Source of the DNA: Lachnospiraceae bacterium | GTDB lineage: Bacteria > Bacillota > Clostridia > Lachnospirales > Lachnospiraceae | NCBI GenBank assembly: GCA_902363135.1 | Contig: CABIZF010000015.1 | Span: 1-64,000, forward strand | Direction: 5' to 3' | Length of the DNA stretch: 64,000 nucleotides | Shown here: positions 53,804-62,161 of the stretch, piece after piece | Layout: every line of letters begins with the position of its first letter | How positions within the stretch are numbered: position 1 is the stretch's first letter | Notes under the pieces: generated by a model | The model's database searches: none | Told to the model about the DNA's origin: nothing | The model's input: the letters and a program-made list of their open reading frames with translations, nothing else | Position numbers and translations under genes: made by a program

Positions 53804-54766
53804 TCACTGTTCTCGGATGTCAACATCCCCCGTGCCAACTCGCTCTCCCATCTTCACCTTTGCCTCGATCCCTTCGCGTGTATGCTCGACAAACCGCATT
53901 TCCGGCAGAACAGTTCCTTTCCGGGTCAGGACGATGATCGTGGAACCTCCGAAAGCGAAGTTGCCTTTTTCTTCGCCGCGATGAACAATCTTCTGTCCCC
54001 GGGTGCGGTTCTCGATCTTACCGACAAGCAGTGCACCGACCTCCATCATGAGCAGCGTGTCAAATCTCTCCGTCTTTAACAGGCAGTATTCCCGTGTGTT
54101 TTCTTTGTAAATCGGATAATGGTCGTTTGCAATCGGATTTACTGTATGAAAAATACCCGGGATACGGACATTCCGGGATTTTTTTGCATCCACCGGGTAA
54201 ATATAACGATGATAGTCATCCACGCAGAGTCGATATATCCAGAGCATACCACCCTCAAAGCGCTGTGCCAGCAATGTATCATCCAGAAGTTGCGGCAATG
54301 TATACTGTGTATGCTTGATGCAAAACGTACCTTCTTGTGTAATCGGATAGACCGACAGCCGCGCATCGCACGGACTGATAAAAGCCTCCGGTGACACATC
54401 CACCGGTCGGGCCTCCGGACGTAAACGGCGGGTGAAAAAATCATTATAGGAGGTAAAATGCCGCTTTTCGCACATGGTAAGATCAATCTGATTCGCACGG
54501 ACAAAGGGGGCTACCGCAAATGCGGAAAGGCGCGTATTCAACAGCCGACCGCCCAGATCTGAGAACCATGGGCTTACCAGCGGGCGAAGCAGACATCGTC
54601 CTAACGCATGATCATAAAGCGCCGAAAGCACCCTCTCCTGTGCGGAAGCGGGTGCATTTCGGGTTCGTCGCTCTTCATTTTTATCATTCTTACCGCGTTT
54701 GGTAACGCGATTCTTATTCGAAATATGGATTCCTGTATAGTCAGCTTTTATTTTTCCACTTTCCAT
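53804..54766 (-). CDS. psd: Phosphatidylserine decarboxylase
   Basis: Makes phosphatidylethanolamine from phosphatidylserine. 320 residues, long-type (PSD-II). The family N-terminal motif is TSYNDFFTRRLRPEARP, the central His region is CVDDYHRYIYPV, and the self-cleavage site forming the pyruvoyl group is GGST in NFAFGGSTIIVL. It lies downstream of pssA but is separated from it by a MITE-like element, so the pair may be one operon with an insertion or two units. Confidence 0.92.
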   Translation of the reverse strand: MESGKIKADYTGIHISNKNRVTKRGKNDKNEERRTRNAPASAQERVLSALYDHALGRCLLRPLVSPWFSDLGGRLLNTRLSAFAVAPFVRANQIDLTMCEKRHFTSYNDFFTRRLRPEARPVDVSPEAFISPCDARLSVYPITQEGTFCIKHTQYTLPQLLDDTLLAQRFEGGMLWIYRLCVDDYHRYIYPVDAKKSRNVRIPGIFHTVNPIANDHYPIYKENTREYCLLKTERFDTLLMMEVGALLVGKIENRTRGQKIVHRGEEKGNFAFGGSTIIVLTRKGTVLPEMRFVEHTREGIEAKVKMGERVGTGDVDIREQ

Positions 54767-54834
54767 TTCGTCATTCTCCTCGCAGAATCATTTTATATGC
54801 AATTCTATTATCCTTTTCATATGCCGTTAGATCG

Positions 54835-54867
54835 CATGATGTTGGGGTCAAAAGGTATTTTGACCCC
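54835..54867. repeat. 27-bp repeat copy 2 and perfect hairpin
   Basis: 54835-54861 is identical to 20052-20078. GGGGTCAAAA and TTTTGACCCC (54844-54867) form a 10-bp hairpin around a 4-base loop. It abuts MITE-like copy 2, whose own far end also carries GGGTCAAAAGGT in reverse. Confidence 0.65.
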
Positions 54868-54868
54868 T

Positions 54869-55032
54869 ATGATACACGGATTGCTTCGCATTTCATGCTC
54901 TCGCAATCCTAAAACACCTCAAATCCGCTCATTTTTCTACGAAAAATGGCTACTTTTCGGTGTTTTGCGGGTCAATAAGTCATGCTTTTTCATGCAAGCA
55001 TGAAACGCATGACCTTTTGACCCTTGTATCAT
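54869..55032. mobile_element. MITE-like element, copy 2 (about 164 bp)
   Basis: It runs from ATGATACA to TGTATCAT and aligns in reverse with 12801-12999, minus the 55-bp palindrome inserted there. It contains no gene. It fills the space between pssA and psd. Confidence 0.6.
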
Positions 55033-55036
55033 CACA

Positions 55037-55717
55037 TTACTTCTTTCTCATAATCGTATTCCACACATGCTTCCAGCTCCACTGCACGTAGCCTCTCCAG
55101 CGGAAATACAGCAGTATGTACACAACTGCAGCTGCCACAATCGCGATCAGCAGTGCGATCTCTTTGTTGTTCGGCTTGCGGAAACGGAAGCGGATAATGA
55201 ACAGCAGACCAGTTACAAGCATGATGACATGCAATACCATGAGAAAATGCTGTGCATACAGAGAGGATGTCACATATGCCGGCGGCAGAATCACCGCAAT
55301 CGATGTGATCGGAAGCCCCTGATAATATTTGCGATTCTCGTCGGTCTCCTGCTGACGACGCTCCTCAAGCACATTGAAATAAGCCAGACGGATCAATCCG
55401 GCGAGGCAATAAAATATAAGAATGATCATCCCCGGCACGTCACGCATACCGGTAAAGTAGCAAAGAATCACCGGAAATACTCCAAAACAGATCACATCAC
55501 ACAGGGAATCAATCTGAATCCCGAAACGCTTTTGATCTTCCGTCCGATCTTTTTTTGTTCTGGCTACCTTCCCGTCAAAGGTATCCAGCAATCCGGACAG
55601 TGCCAGGCATGTGATCGCCAGATGCAGATGCCCGGAAAACGCAAAGAACATACCTGTAATCGAAGCCGCAAGGCTCAGATATGTCAATATCACTGTGTAA
55701 TCGTAAAATCCCAACAT
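55037..55717 (-). CDS. pssA: CDP-diacylglycerol-serine O-phosphatidyltransferase
   Basis: Membrane CDP-alcohol phosphotransferase making phosphatidylserine. About 226 residues and seven membrane segments. The CDP-AP signature is complete: DTFDGKVAR, then G and two Asp in FGIQIDSLCDVICFG. The ATG at 55717 has GGGGAG seven bases upstream; the longer frame has no ribosome site. With psd it forms the phosphatidylethanolamine branch. Confidence 0.9.
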   Translation of the reverse strand: MLGFYDYTVILTYLSLAASITGMFFAFSGHLHLAITCLALSGLLDTFDGKVARTKKDRTEDQKRFGIQIDSLCDVICFGVFPVILCYFTGMRDVPGMIILIFYCLAGLIRLAYFNVLEERRQQETDENRKYYQGLPITSIAVILPPAYVTSSLYAQHFLMVLHVIMLVTGLLFIIRFRFRKPNNKEIALLIAIVAAAVVYILLYFRWRGYVQWSWKHVWNTIMRKK

Positions 55718-55886
55718 ATTCTTCTCTCCCCTTTTTCCTGTCCGCATCCGGTCTTCGTCGCCTTCATGCAAACGCTTTGTGTTTCTCCTTCGCCGTCTTA
55801 CCGGCGCATTCTTCTGTAGATCATTTTTGCTACAGAATATTTGCTTTTAATAATGCAGTTCTGTTATATTTGCTCTGACGTTATGT

Positions 55887-56996
55887 TCAGCCAACCTTCT
55901 TGCAGATTTCTTCATCCTCAGACAGATTTGACGCTGCCGCATGCGCCCGCGCCGCCCGCTCCCGATGTCCAAACACGACCACCGCCACCAGCGTAAACAG
56001 CGCTGAAATCAGCAACTCACTGTAGTATCCCAGTCCCCTGCTCAGCACCATTCCCGGAAGCAGCAATTCTCCAAAAACCGGTGCAAAAATAATCAGAAAC
56101 AGGGTCTCGCTGATTCCCATGCCACCCGGAAGCGGAAGCATGTCGACGGATACAGCGATCACCGCCTGTAGTGTAATCAGCGTAATCATTGGCGTGCCGG
56201 TCAGAGAAAAGGCACGATACACAAAATATGTGACTGTGAACAGCGCGATCCGCTGACCGAAGGTGATCAGAAATACATTCAGCATCAGCATCGGATGCTG
56301 CCGGATGTAAGCTGCCGTGTCATTATACATATCCATGGATGCTTCCAGCTTTGCCAGCCGACCTTCTTTTTTCCGCAGCAGATGCAGCTTTTCCAGAATA
56401 GTATGTCCCAGTGTCATAATCCGTTTTGCAAGAAACGGGTGAAACACGAGAATCATCATAAACGTCACGCAGAAAATGTTCAGGCCAAGTCCAAGATAAA
56501 AGATAAACAAAATATCTCCCAAATAGGTATTCAGGAACCCTCTTGCAAACAGAACGATTCCAAGCCCGATCGCTACCAGCACAAGCTTGTAAATAATCGT
56601 CACGATCATGAGAATGACTGTAGATACCGGTATTGGTATCTTCTCTTTTTTCATAAAGTAGATTTGCATCGGCTGTCCACCGGACGCAGACGGCGTCACA
56701 CAGCTGAAAAAGAAGCCGACAGAGGAAACCAGAAAACAGAGACGCTCCTTTAAGTGAATTCCGCAGGAACGCATCATATACCATATGATGATCGACTCGC
56801 CCCAGATAAAGACAAGCACACAGATAATCGCCGGGAACAGCCACTGAATCCTTGATTGATGGATTGCTTCATTTATATCTCCGATATCTTCTCCATAAAA
56901 AACGCCATACAGGGTCAGACCAAAGACTACAAAGAAAAGCAGTGTATTCAGAATGATTTTTTTTCGGCTTTTCCGGTTCTCTTTTCCCTCCTGCAC
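55887..56996 (-). CDS. YbhN/UPF0104-type flippase-like membrane protein
   Basis: 369 residues with eight or so membrane segments, like the N-terminal half of MprF (lysyl-PG synthase TM region). Family segments are SVGFFFSCVTPSASGGQPMQ and VSVDMLPLPGGMGISETLFL. No aminoacyl-transferase domain is present. It probably handles a lipid or lipid-linked substrate. The start is GTG preceded by AGAGGAAG. Confidence 0.83.
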   Translation of the reverse strand: MQEGKENRKSRKKIILNTLLFFVVFGLTLYGVFYGEDIGDINEAIHQSRIQWLFPAIICVLVFIWGESIIIWYMMRSCGIHLKERLCFLVSSVGFFFSCVTPSASGGQPMQIYFMKKEKIPIPVSTVILMIVTIIYKLVLVAIGLGIVLFARGFLNTYLGDILFIFYLGLGLNIFCVTFMMILVFHPFLAKRIMTLGHTILEKLHLLRKKEGRLAKLEASMDMYNDTAAYIRQHPMLMLNVFLITFGQRIALFTVTYFVYRAFSLTGTPMITLITLQAVIAVSVDMLPLPGGMGISETLFLIIFAPVFGELLLPGMVLSRGLGYYSELLISALFTLVAVVVFGHRERAARAHAAASNLSEDEEICKKVG

Positions 56997-57009
56997 TACT
57001 TCCTCTCCT

Positions 57010-57115
57010 TTCGCTGCTTGCTCATGAACGCAATCGCCTCGTGACTGTCAGCAGGAACCTCCCACTCCCGCGGGCGGCAGGACAGCCAACCTGCTGTGTC
57101 ATCATAAAAGCGTTC
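57010..57115. repeat. Palindromic intergenic repeat, degraded copy
   Basis: It contains TTGCTCATGAACGCAATCGC and ACTGTCAGCAGGAACCTCCC, recognisable against 30885-31038, but the end hairpin is lost. It lies between the PAP2 and YbhN genes. Confidence 0.5.
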
Positions 57116-57119
57116 ATAC

Positions 57120-57827
57120 CTATAACAGTTGTCCTTTAAATATTCTGCGATTCACTTTCCCCGCTATTCTTCCATAATACGAATCAAATCCAGTGCACCC
57201 GGCTACCCGGTATGCCACCTCCGCAAGTGCCGCGCCTGCGATCACATCAATGATCACATGCTGCTTCGTCGTCAGTGTCGATATGAACACAGCCAGTGCA
57301 AACAGGCAGGAAAATACGCGATACCATTTCGGCACCTCACGGCGTCCACGAATTCCAATGTAACAAAACCAGCTCGTCAGACAATGAATCGACGGAAAAA
57401 GATTGTCCGCAGCATCAACCTGATATAAAAAGCGCATTACAACATCCCATATAGAGCTTCCGGTGATTTCCGGTCTCGTATTTGTCGTAGGCAGTATTAA
57501 AAAGCAGGCCAGACAAACCAGCTTCGCCAGAAAGTCTGCGCTCAAAAACTGCCATGCACTTCTCCGATCCAGGCGAACGCAGAGCACATAATTGACCGCC
57601 CAAAAAAGATAGCATCCAAAATAAATGATAATCGTCCATGGCACGAGCGGAATGCTCCGATCCAGTGCCGACTCGATATTGTAATGCCGCCAATGTGCTG
57701 TAAAAATCCTGCTTCCGGAATAGACAAGCATATTTAAGGTCAGCTCAAAAATCAATGGAAGCCATGCATACTCCGGTACGATTTTACCAATCCGGATCCG
57801 AAGGCTCTGAAGTTTATTCTTTGTCAA
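57120..57827 (-). CDS. PAP2-family membrane phosphatase
   Basis: 235 residues with five or six membrane segments. The phosphatase motifs are NLFPSIHCLTSWFCYIGIRG (PSxH) and STLTTKQHVIIDVIAGAALA (catalytic His). The first motif Lys/Arg region is weak, as in the inositolphosphorylceramide-synthase-like branch. Likely substrates are lipid phosphates such as phosphatidate or undecaprenyl diphosphate. The start appears to be TTG with AGGAAG upstream. Confidence 0.82.
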   Translation of the reverse strand: MTKNKLQSLRIRIGKIVPEYAWLPLIFELTLNMLVYSGSRIFTAHWRHYNIESALDRSIPLVPWTIIIYFGCYLFWAVNYVLCVRLDRRSAWQFLSADFLAKLVCLACFLILPTTNTRPEITGSSIWDVVMRFLYQVDAADNLFPSIHCLTSWFCYIGIRGRREVPKWYRVFSCLFALAVFISTLTTKQHVIIDVIAGAALAEVAYRVAGCTGFDSYYGRIAGKVNRRIFKGQLL

Positions 57828-57909
57828 ACTATAAATCTTCCTTTTCGTTTTTATTTATAAGGATAACTTATTTTTATGAACAGTTCTTTAATAAAACCTT
57901 AATATAATG

Positions 57910-57944
57910 ATGATGCCAGGGTCAAAAGGTCAAAAAGCCGTTCA
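57910..57944. mobile_element. Solo end of the MITE-like element
   Basis: 35 bases from ATGATGCCAGGGTCAAAAGG onward match the left end of 12801-12999 with three substitutions. The rest of the element is missing. It lies just past the stop codon of the HAD phosphatase gene. Confidence 0.5.
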
Positions 57945-57948
57945 ACAT

Positions 57949-58659
57949 TCAAAGCTTACGACTAATGTAGTCATACAACTGCCCGTCGTCAGAAACCACC
58001 GCGTCTGCTGTGACATCCAGCGGCAATGGAAGTGCGTGCCGGTTCAGCCAGATGGCGCTCCATCCTGCCTGCTTTGCTCCAACGATATCATTTTTCCAGG
58101 AGTCCCCCACATAGCAGCACGCCTTGGCCGGAGCTTCTGCGATCTCCTCTGCCTGTCGAAAGATCCGTGCATCCGGCTTCGCAGCCTCACAATCCTCCGA
58201 GATGAGAATGTGTGTCTCTGGAATCCATCGTGCAAGCTGCATCGTCCGCACCTTGTCCATCTGATGGTCATGTGCGCCGTTCGTAATCACCCCAAGGTAA
58301 ATCCCCGTCTGCAGGCAGCGATCCAGCAGCCGCTTCGTCGCTTCCGGTACATGAATCTGCCACTGATATTCCTCATACCTGCGCTGAAACTCCAGGCAGG
58401 ACGCATCGTCAGCATGAATTCCAAGCTCTTCCAGCGCCTTTTGAATGCGGTAAATGAACATCCTCTCGGAGCTGATTTTCCCCTCCAGCAGCAGCTGATA
58501 AGAAATATCACTGTGTTTGCGGCTTCTGCGAAACAGATCGGAAATATCCAGTCTGATCTTCCCTCCAAATACAGCTTCAAAAGCCTGCTCATATGGCTCT
58601 AGCTGATTGTATAAGGTATCGTCGATGTCAAAAAATAGTGCCTGCATGCTACTGCTCAT
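57949..58659 (-). CDS. YjjG-type HAD hydrolase (noncanonical pyrimidine nucleotidase)
   Basis: 236 residues. HAD motif I ALFFDIDDTLYN, motif II LGVITNGAHDHQ, motif III/IV KPDARIFRQAEE and VGDSWKNDIVGA. The cap domain is helical (C1), as in YjjG/YfnB. The family hydrolyses noncanonical and other nucleoside monophosphates. The neighbourhood does not sharpen the substrate. Confidence 0.85.
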   Translation of the reverse strand: MSSSMQALFFDIDDTLYNQLEPYEQAFEAVFGGKIRLDISDLFRRSRKHSDISYQLLLEGKISSERMFIYRIQKALEELGIHADDASCLEFQRRYEEYQWQIHVPEATKRLLDRCLQTGIYLGVITNGAHDHQMDKVRTMQLARWIPETHILISEDCEAAKPDARIFRQAEEIAEAPAKACCYVGDSWKNDIVGAKQAGWSAIWLNRHALPLPLDVTADAVVSDDGQLYDYISRKL

Positions 58660-58823
58660 AACTTTACCCCGGTATTCATCCGATTATTTTTGCACAGCCT
58701 CTGTTTTTTACTGGCAATACCTTAATAGTAACATAGATACTGAGGTGGCGCAAGTAAATCCTGCCCGCCGCGTCTGGCAGATTACACAAAAATTGTTTTC
58801 CGATTCAGTTAAAATATATAAAA

Positions 58824-58875
58824 ATATCCCTCTATCAAATAATCCGTTTTCATACAGAATCTGATAAAGGGATAT
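58824..58875 (-). terminator. Terminator after the heptad-repeat protein gene
   Basis: ATATCCCTTTATCA pairs with TGATAGAGGGATAT with one mismatch around a long loop, followed on the minus strand by TTTTTATATATTTT. The remaining gap 58660-58979 holds a degraded repeat at 58921-58979 and no gene. Confidence 0.65.
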
Positions 58876-58920
58876 TCATTTTATTTTATTTCATTCTTTT
58901 TATTTTTGCGTATTGTCATT

Positions 58921-58979
58921 AAAGCGGACATTCGCAATCCATCCCTGCAGCTCTGCTGACAGGACCTAGCTTCGCTACA
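58921..58979. repeat. Palindromic intergenic repeat, fragment
   Basis: AAAGCGGACATTCGCAATCC at the start and CTAGCTTCGCTAC at the end match the first part of 30885-31038; the middle is replaced. It abuts the stop codon of the heptad-repeat gene. Confidence 0.5.
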
Positions 58980-61900
58980 TCATTCGTCCTCTGTCTCGAT
59001 CGGAGCAGTCTCGATAATGAACTTCACGCGGCCATCCATGCCGGCGGCTCTTCCGCTGTAGGTCTCGTAAGTGTAATCGTCAGAACTCAGTGCCTTGATA
59101 CGCTCGAACAGATCGCTCAGATCACCATCTGTAAGCTCTTTCAGCTTGCTGGTGCCCTTCTCGTCAAATTCTTTCATACCATCCTTCAGCTCGGTCGCGC
59201 CATCCTTCAGCTCAGATACGCCATCTTTGACTTCCGTGCTGCCGGATTCCAGTGTCTCTGCGCCATCGTAAAGCTCACTCACGCCGGATTCCAGTGTGTT
59301 TGTACCGTCAAGCAGCTCGCCTGCTCCGGAATCGAGCTTCTTCGCGCCGCTTGCCAGCTCGCTTGTACCGGACTTCAGCGTTTTTGCGCCATCGCGAAGC
59401 GTACCGCTGTTCGCTGCCAGCTGTCCTGCACCGTTTGTCAGCTGTGTGCTCAGCGTACCAAGGCCGGAAAGCAGCTGTGTCGTACCGCTCTGGAGCGTCT
59501 TGATTCCATTATTCAGCACCGGACCGTTCTTTGCAAGGGTCGCTGCGCCGGTAGTCAGCGCTTCGTTGTTCTTTGTAAGTTCCGCAAAGCCGGAGATGAT
59601 CTGCTGGATGCCAGCGGATGCAGCTGCAAAACCGTCGGTCTTGCTGTCGAGGGTTGCTACGTTTGTGGACAGAGTACCGATGGCGGCGGAAAGTGCTTTC
59701 ATGCCCGCATTCAGCTTTGTAACACTCGGCTTTAATTCGGACACATCTATATTCGGAAGGTTGTCCGGATCAGATAATTCATCCAGCTGTTTTTGCATAC
59801 CTTTAAGATCCAGCTTATTTACCGTTTCTACAATTGATTCATACTTATTCTGTATTGCTTTAAGCGATGTACTCAGTGCATTTATATCCGGCACATCAAT
59901 CTTTACATCTGCAGAAGGAATCTTACTTGTGTCAATCTTCGCTCCTGACAGATCCGGCGCTGTATAATCAATAGTTGACAGCCCCTCTGCTGAAATCGAT
60001 GCACTGATGGCGGATGCATCCGACGGTTTCTGAGACGCCAGTGTATTCGCTGCATTTTCCAGCGCATCAGCAGTCGCAGTATCACCTGCATTTCTCGCTG
60101 TATTCGCTGCACTTCTCATAGTGCCCACTGCACTGTCAATCGTAGATCTTGCAGCTCCAAGCTGATTGTTCGCCGCATTGATCTGGTTTTGCGCACTACC
60201 AACCTGAGATGCTGCACTCTCTAACTGCGCCTTTGCATCGCTTATTTTTCCGTTTGCTGTGTCAACTGCATTTTTCGTCTCATTCAGCTTTCCCTGTGCC
60301 GTATCGATCTGGCTGTTAACCGAATCTGCACTCGCTACGATCTGTTTTCTTACTTCCTGCAATGAACTGGCCGCCGTTGCCAGCTCCTGAATCTGTGTCG
60401 GCAGACTTCCAAGTGTGGTCTGAAGTGCCTGACCCTCTGCCAGAAGTTCCTGCATCGGCGCGCTGATCTGCTTCTGTAATACCTCAGACATCTGACCTGC
60501 TTCGGTAATCAGATTTTTCCCTGTATCTGTCAGCTCTTTGATCTGCTTCTGGATTGCTTCCATGTCAATCGCATCCACCGAATCCTGCAGCTGCTGTGTC
60601 CCTGCTGCCAGTGCCTGTGCCGCCGCATTGATATCCTCCGTCACATCGCCTTTTCCATCCAACGCCGCATTCATCTGCTGAATTGCGCCCTTCACAGTCG
60701 TCAGACCCTCTACCAGCGGCTGCAGCTGGGACGCGCCCGCTGAGAGCTTGTTGACGCCATCTACGTACGCGCTCACACCATCATTTAAGGTCGATGCTCC
60801 ATCCGTATACTGCTCAATACCCTGTGCCAGCGTATCCACACCCTTCTTGAACTCACCGGTCTTGCCGGAGAGGACACCCTTCTTGCTCAGGTAGGTCTGA
60901 ATACCGCTGTTCAGCTGATCGGTACCCTTTGTGTATGTATCGATGCCGGTCTTCAGAGTGCCTGCGCCGGAATCCAGCTTATCTGCACCTGTCTTCAGGC
61001 TGGAGGTACCGTCCTTCAAGGTAGTGACACCATCTTTCAGATCCTTGCTGCCATCCAGCAGCTTGGAAGCACCATTCTTCAGTTCTTTTACTCCGTCGTC
61101 GAACTCAGCGTACTTCTCATCCAGTGTATCTACACCATCAGAGAGATCCTCCGTACCATCGACGAGCTTCAGTGCCGCATCCTCAAGGTCGTTCAGCTTA
61201 TCTTTGATCTTGTCAAAATCATCGGTTTCATCCAGATCCAGCTCGGAGAGGATATCCGTCAGAGCTACGGTAAATGTAGAACTCATGCTGAAATCAGTCA
61301 CATCTGCGCTGACAACAAAGCTCTCCGGCAGGTCAATTTTCGTCTCATCATCGGAATCCGAAGCTTTCTCCGTCGCCGCTTCGGTTACCTCTTCGGTGCT
61401 GTTCTCAGTCTCTGCCGCTGCTTCGGTTGCATCCTCTGTGCTGTCCTCCGTCTCATCTTCATCATCGTCCAGAGAACTCAGATCCAGATCATCAAGCTTC
61501 AGGCTGTCCTGCAGACCCGGTACGCCAAAGCCGACTACGATCTCGCGGTTGCCGTCGGAAACGACTTTACCATTGTCGATCGTTACATTTGAGAAATGCT
61601 CTCCCGGAAGGATCATACCGGTCACGAGTACGAACGGATTGGAGATCTCTTCATCCTTTCCATTGATCTTCGCGGTTGTCTGTGTCTTATTTGTATACTT
61701 GACATGGATCTCCAGGTGTCCGCTCTTGCCCTTCAGATCTTCCGGAGCAATCTCCTGGCCGTCCAGATAGTAGGTGAGCTGTACGCCAACCGGAAGCTCC
61801 TTGTCAGTCGTCCCCTGATAATAAATGTCTGCGCCGTCCGTATTCCAGGTCAGATTCTCTCCATCCTGTGTGAATGTCTCGTCGCCTTTTACATTTGTGA

Positions 61901-62138
61901 TATTCTGCAGATCACTCTGATCCTTCAGTTCTTTTTCTGATCCGGCATTTTTCAGCCAGCTTGATACGGTGACGCTCTCCTGATTGCCGGAAGCATCTGC
62001 ATTTACATAGACCGTTTCTTCTTTGGATACTGACCCGGTCTCCTCTGCCGCATAGACTGGTACTGCTGTCATTACTGCTGCCATGCCGACTGCCAGTCCT
62101 GCTGCCAGCTTATTGCTGCATTTTCTATTTCTGTTCAT
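58980..62138 (-). CDS. Secreted LxxG heptad-repeat protein (YhgE/Pip-like)
   Basis: 1052 residues. Signal peptide KLAAGLAVGMAAVMTAVPVYA, then a beta-rich N-terminal region (about 35-230) and an acidic Thr/Glu stretch. Long arrays of seven-residue xxxLxxG repeats (LKDGVTTLKDGTSSLKTG) cover about 330-500 and again near the C-terminus. They flank a helical centre (about 550-780) that includes QLNAANNQLG-like coiled coil. The heptads are the hallmark of YhgE/Pip proteins, but the six-helix membrane part of those is absent, so the protein should be outside the cell. It lies 23 bases after an MMPL transporter gene, with which it probably forms one export machine. GTGGAGGA precedes the ATG. Confidence 0.85.
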   Translation of the reverse strand: MNRNRKCSNKLAAGLAVGMAAVMTAVPVYAAEETGSVSKEETVYVNADASGNQESVTVSSWLKNAGSEKELKDQSDLQNITNVKGDETFTQDGENLTWNTDGADIYYQGTTDKELPVGVQLTYYLDGQEIAPEDLKGKSGHLEIHVKYTNKTQTTAKINGKDEEISNPFVLVTGMILPGEHFSNVTIDNGKVVSDGNREIVVGFGVPGLQDSLKLDDLDLSSLDDDEDETEDSTEDATEAAAETENSTEEVTEAATEKASDSDDETKIDLPESFVVSADVTDFSMSSTFTVALTDILSELDLDETDDFDKIKDKLNDLEDAALKLVDGTEDLSDGVDTLDEKYAEFDDGVKELKNGASKLLDGSKDLKDGVTTLKDGTSSLKTGADKLDSGAGTLKTGIDTYTKGTDQLNSGIQTYLSKKGVLSGKTGEFKKGVDTLAQGIEQYTDGASTLNDGVSAYVDGVNKLSAGASQLQPLVEGLTTVKGAIQQMNAALDGKGDVTEDINAAAQALAAGTQQLQDSVDAIDMEAIQKQIKELTDTGKNLITEAGQMSEVLQKQISAPMQELLAEGQALQTTLGSLPTQIQELATAASSLQEVRKQIVASADSVNSQIDTAQGKLNETKNAVDTANGKISDAKAQLESAASQVGSAQNQINAANNQLGAARSTIDSAVGTMRSAANTARNAGDTATADALENAANTLASQKPSDASAISASISAEGLSTIDYTAPDLSGAKIDTSKIPSADVKIDVPDINALSTSLKAIQNKYESIVETVNKLDLKGMQKQLDELSDPDNLPNIDVSELKPSVTKLNAGMKALSAAIGTLSTNVATLDSKTDGFAAASAGIQQIISGFAELTKNNEALTTGAATLAKNGPVLNNGIKTLQSGTTQLLSGLGTLSTQLTNGAGQLAANSGTLRDGAKTLKSGTSELASGAKKLDSGAGELLDGTNTLESGVSELYDGAETLESGSTEVKDGVSELKDGATELKDGMKEFDEKGTSKLKELTDGDLSDLFERIKALSSDDYTYETYSGRAAGMDGRVKFIIETAPIETEDE

Positions 62139-62161
62139 GACAAATCCTCCACTTCTGCGTT

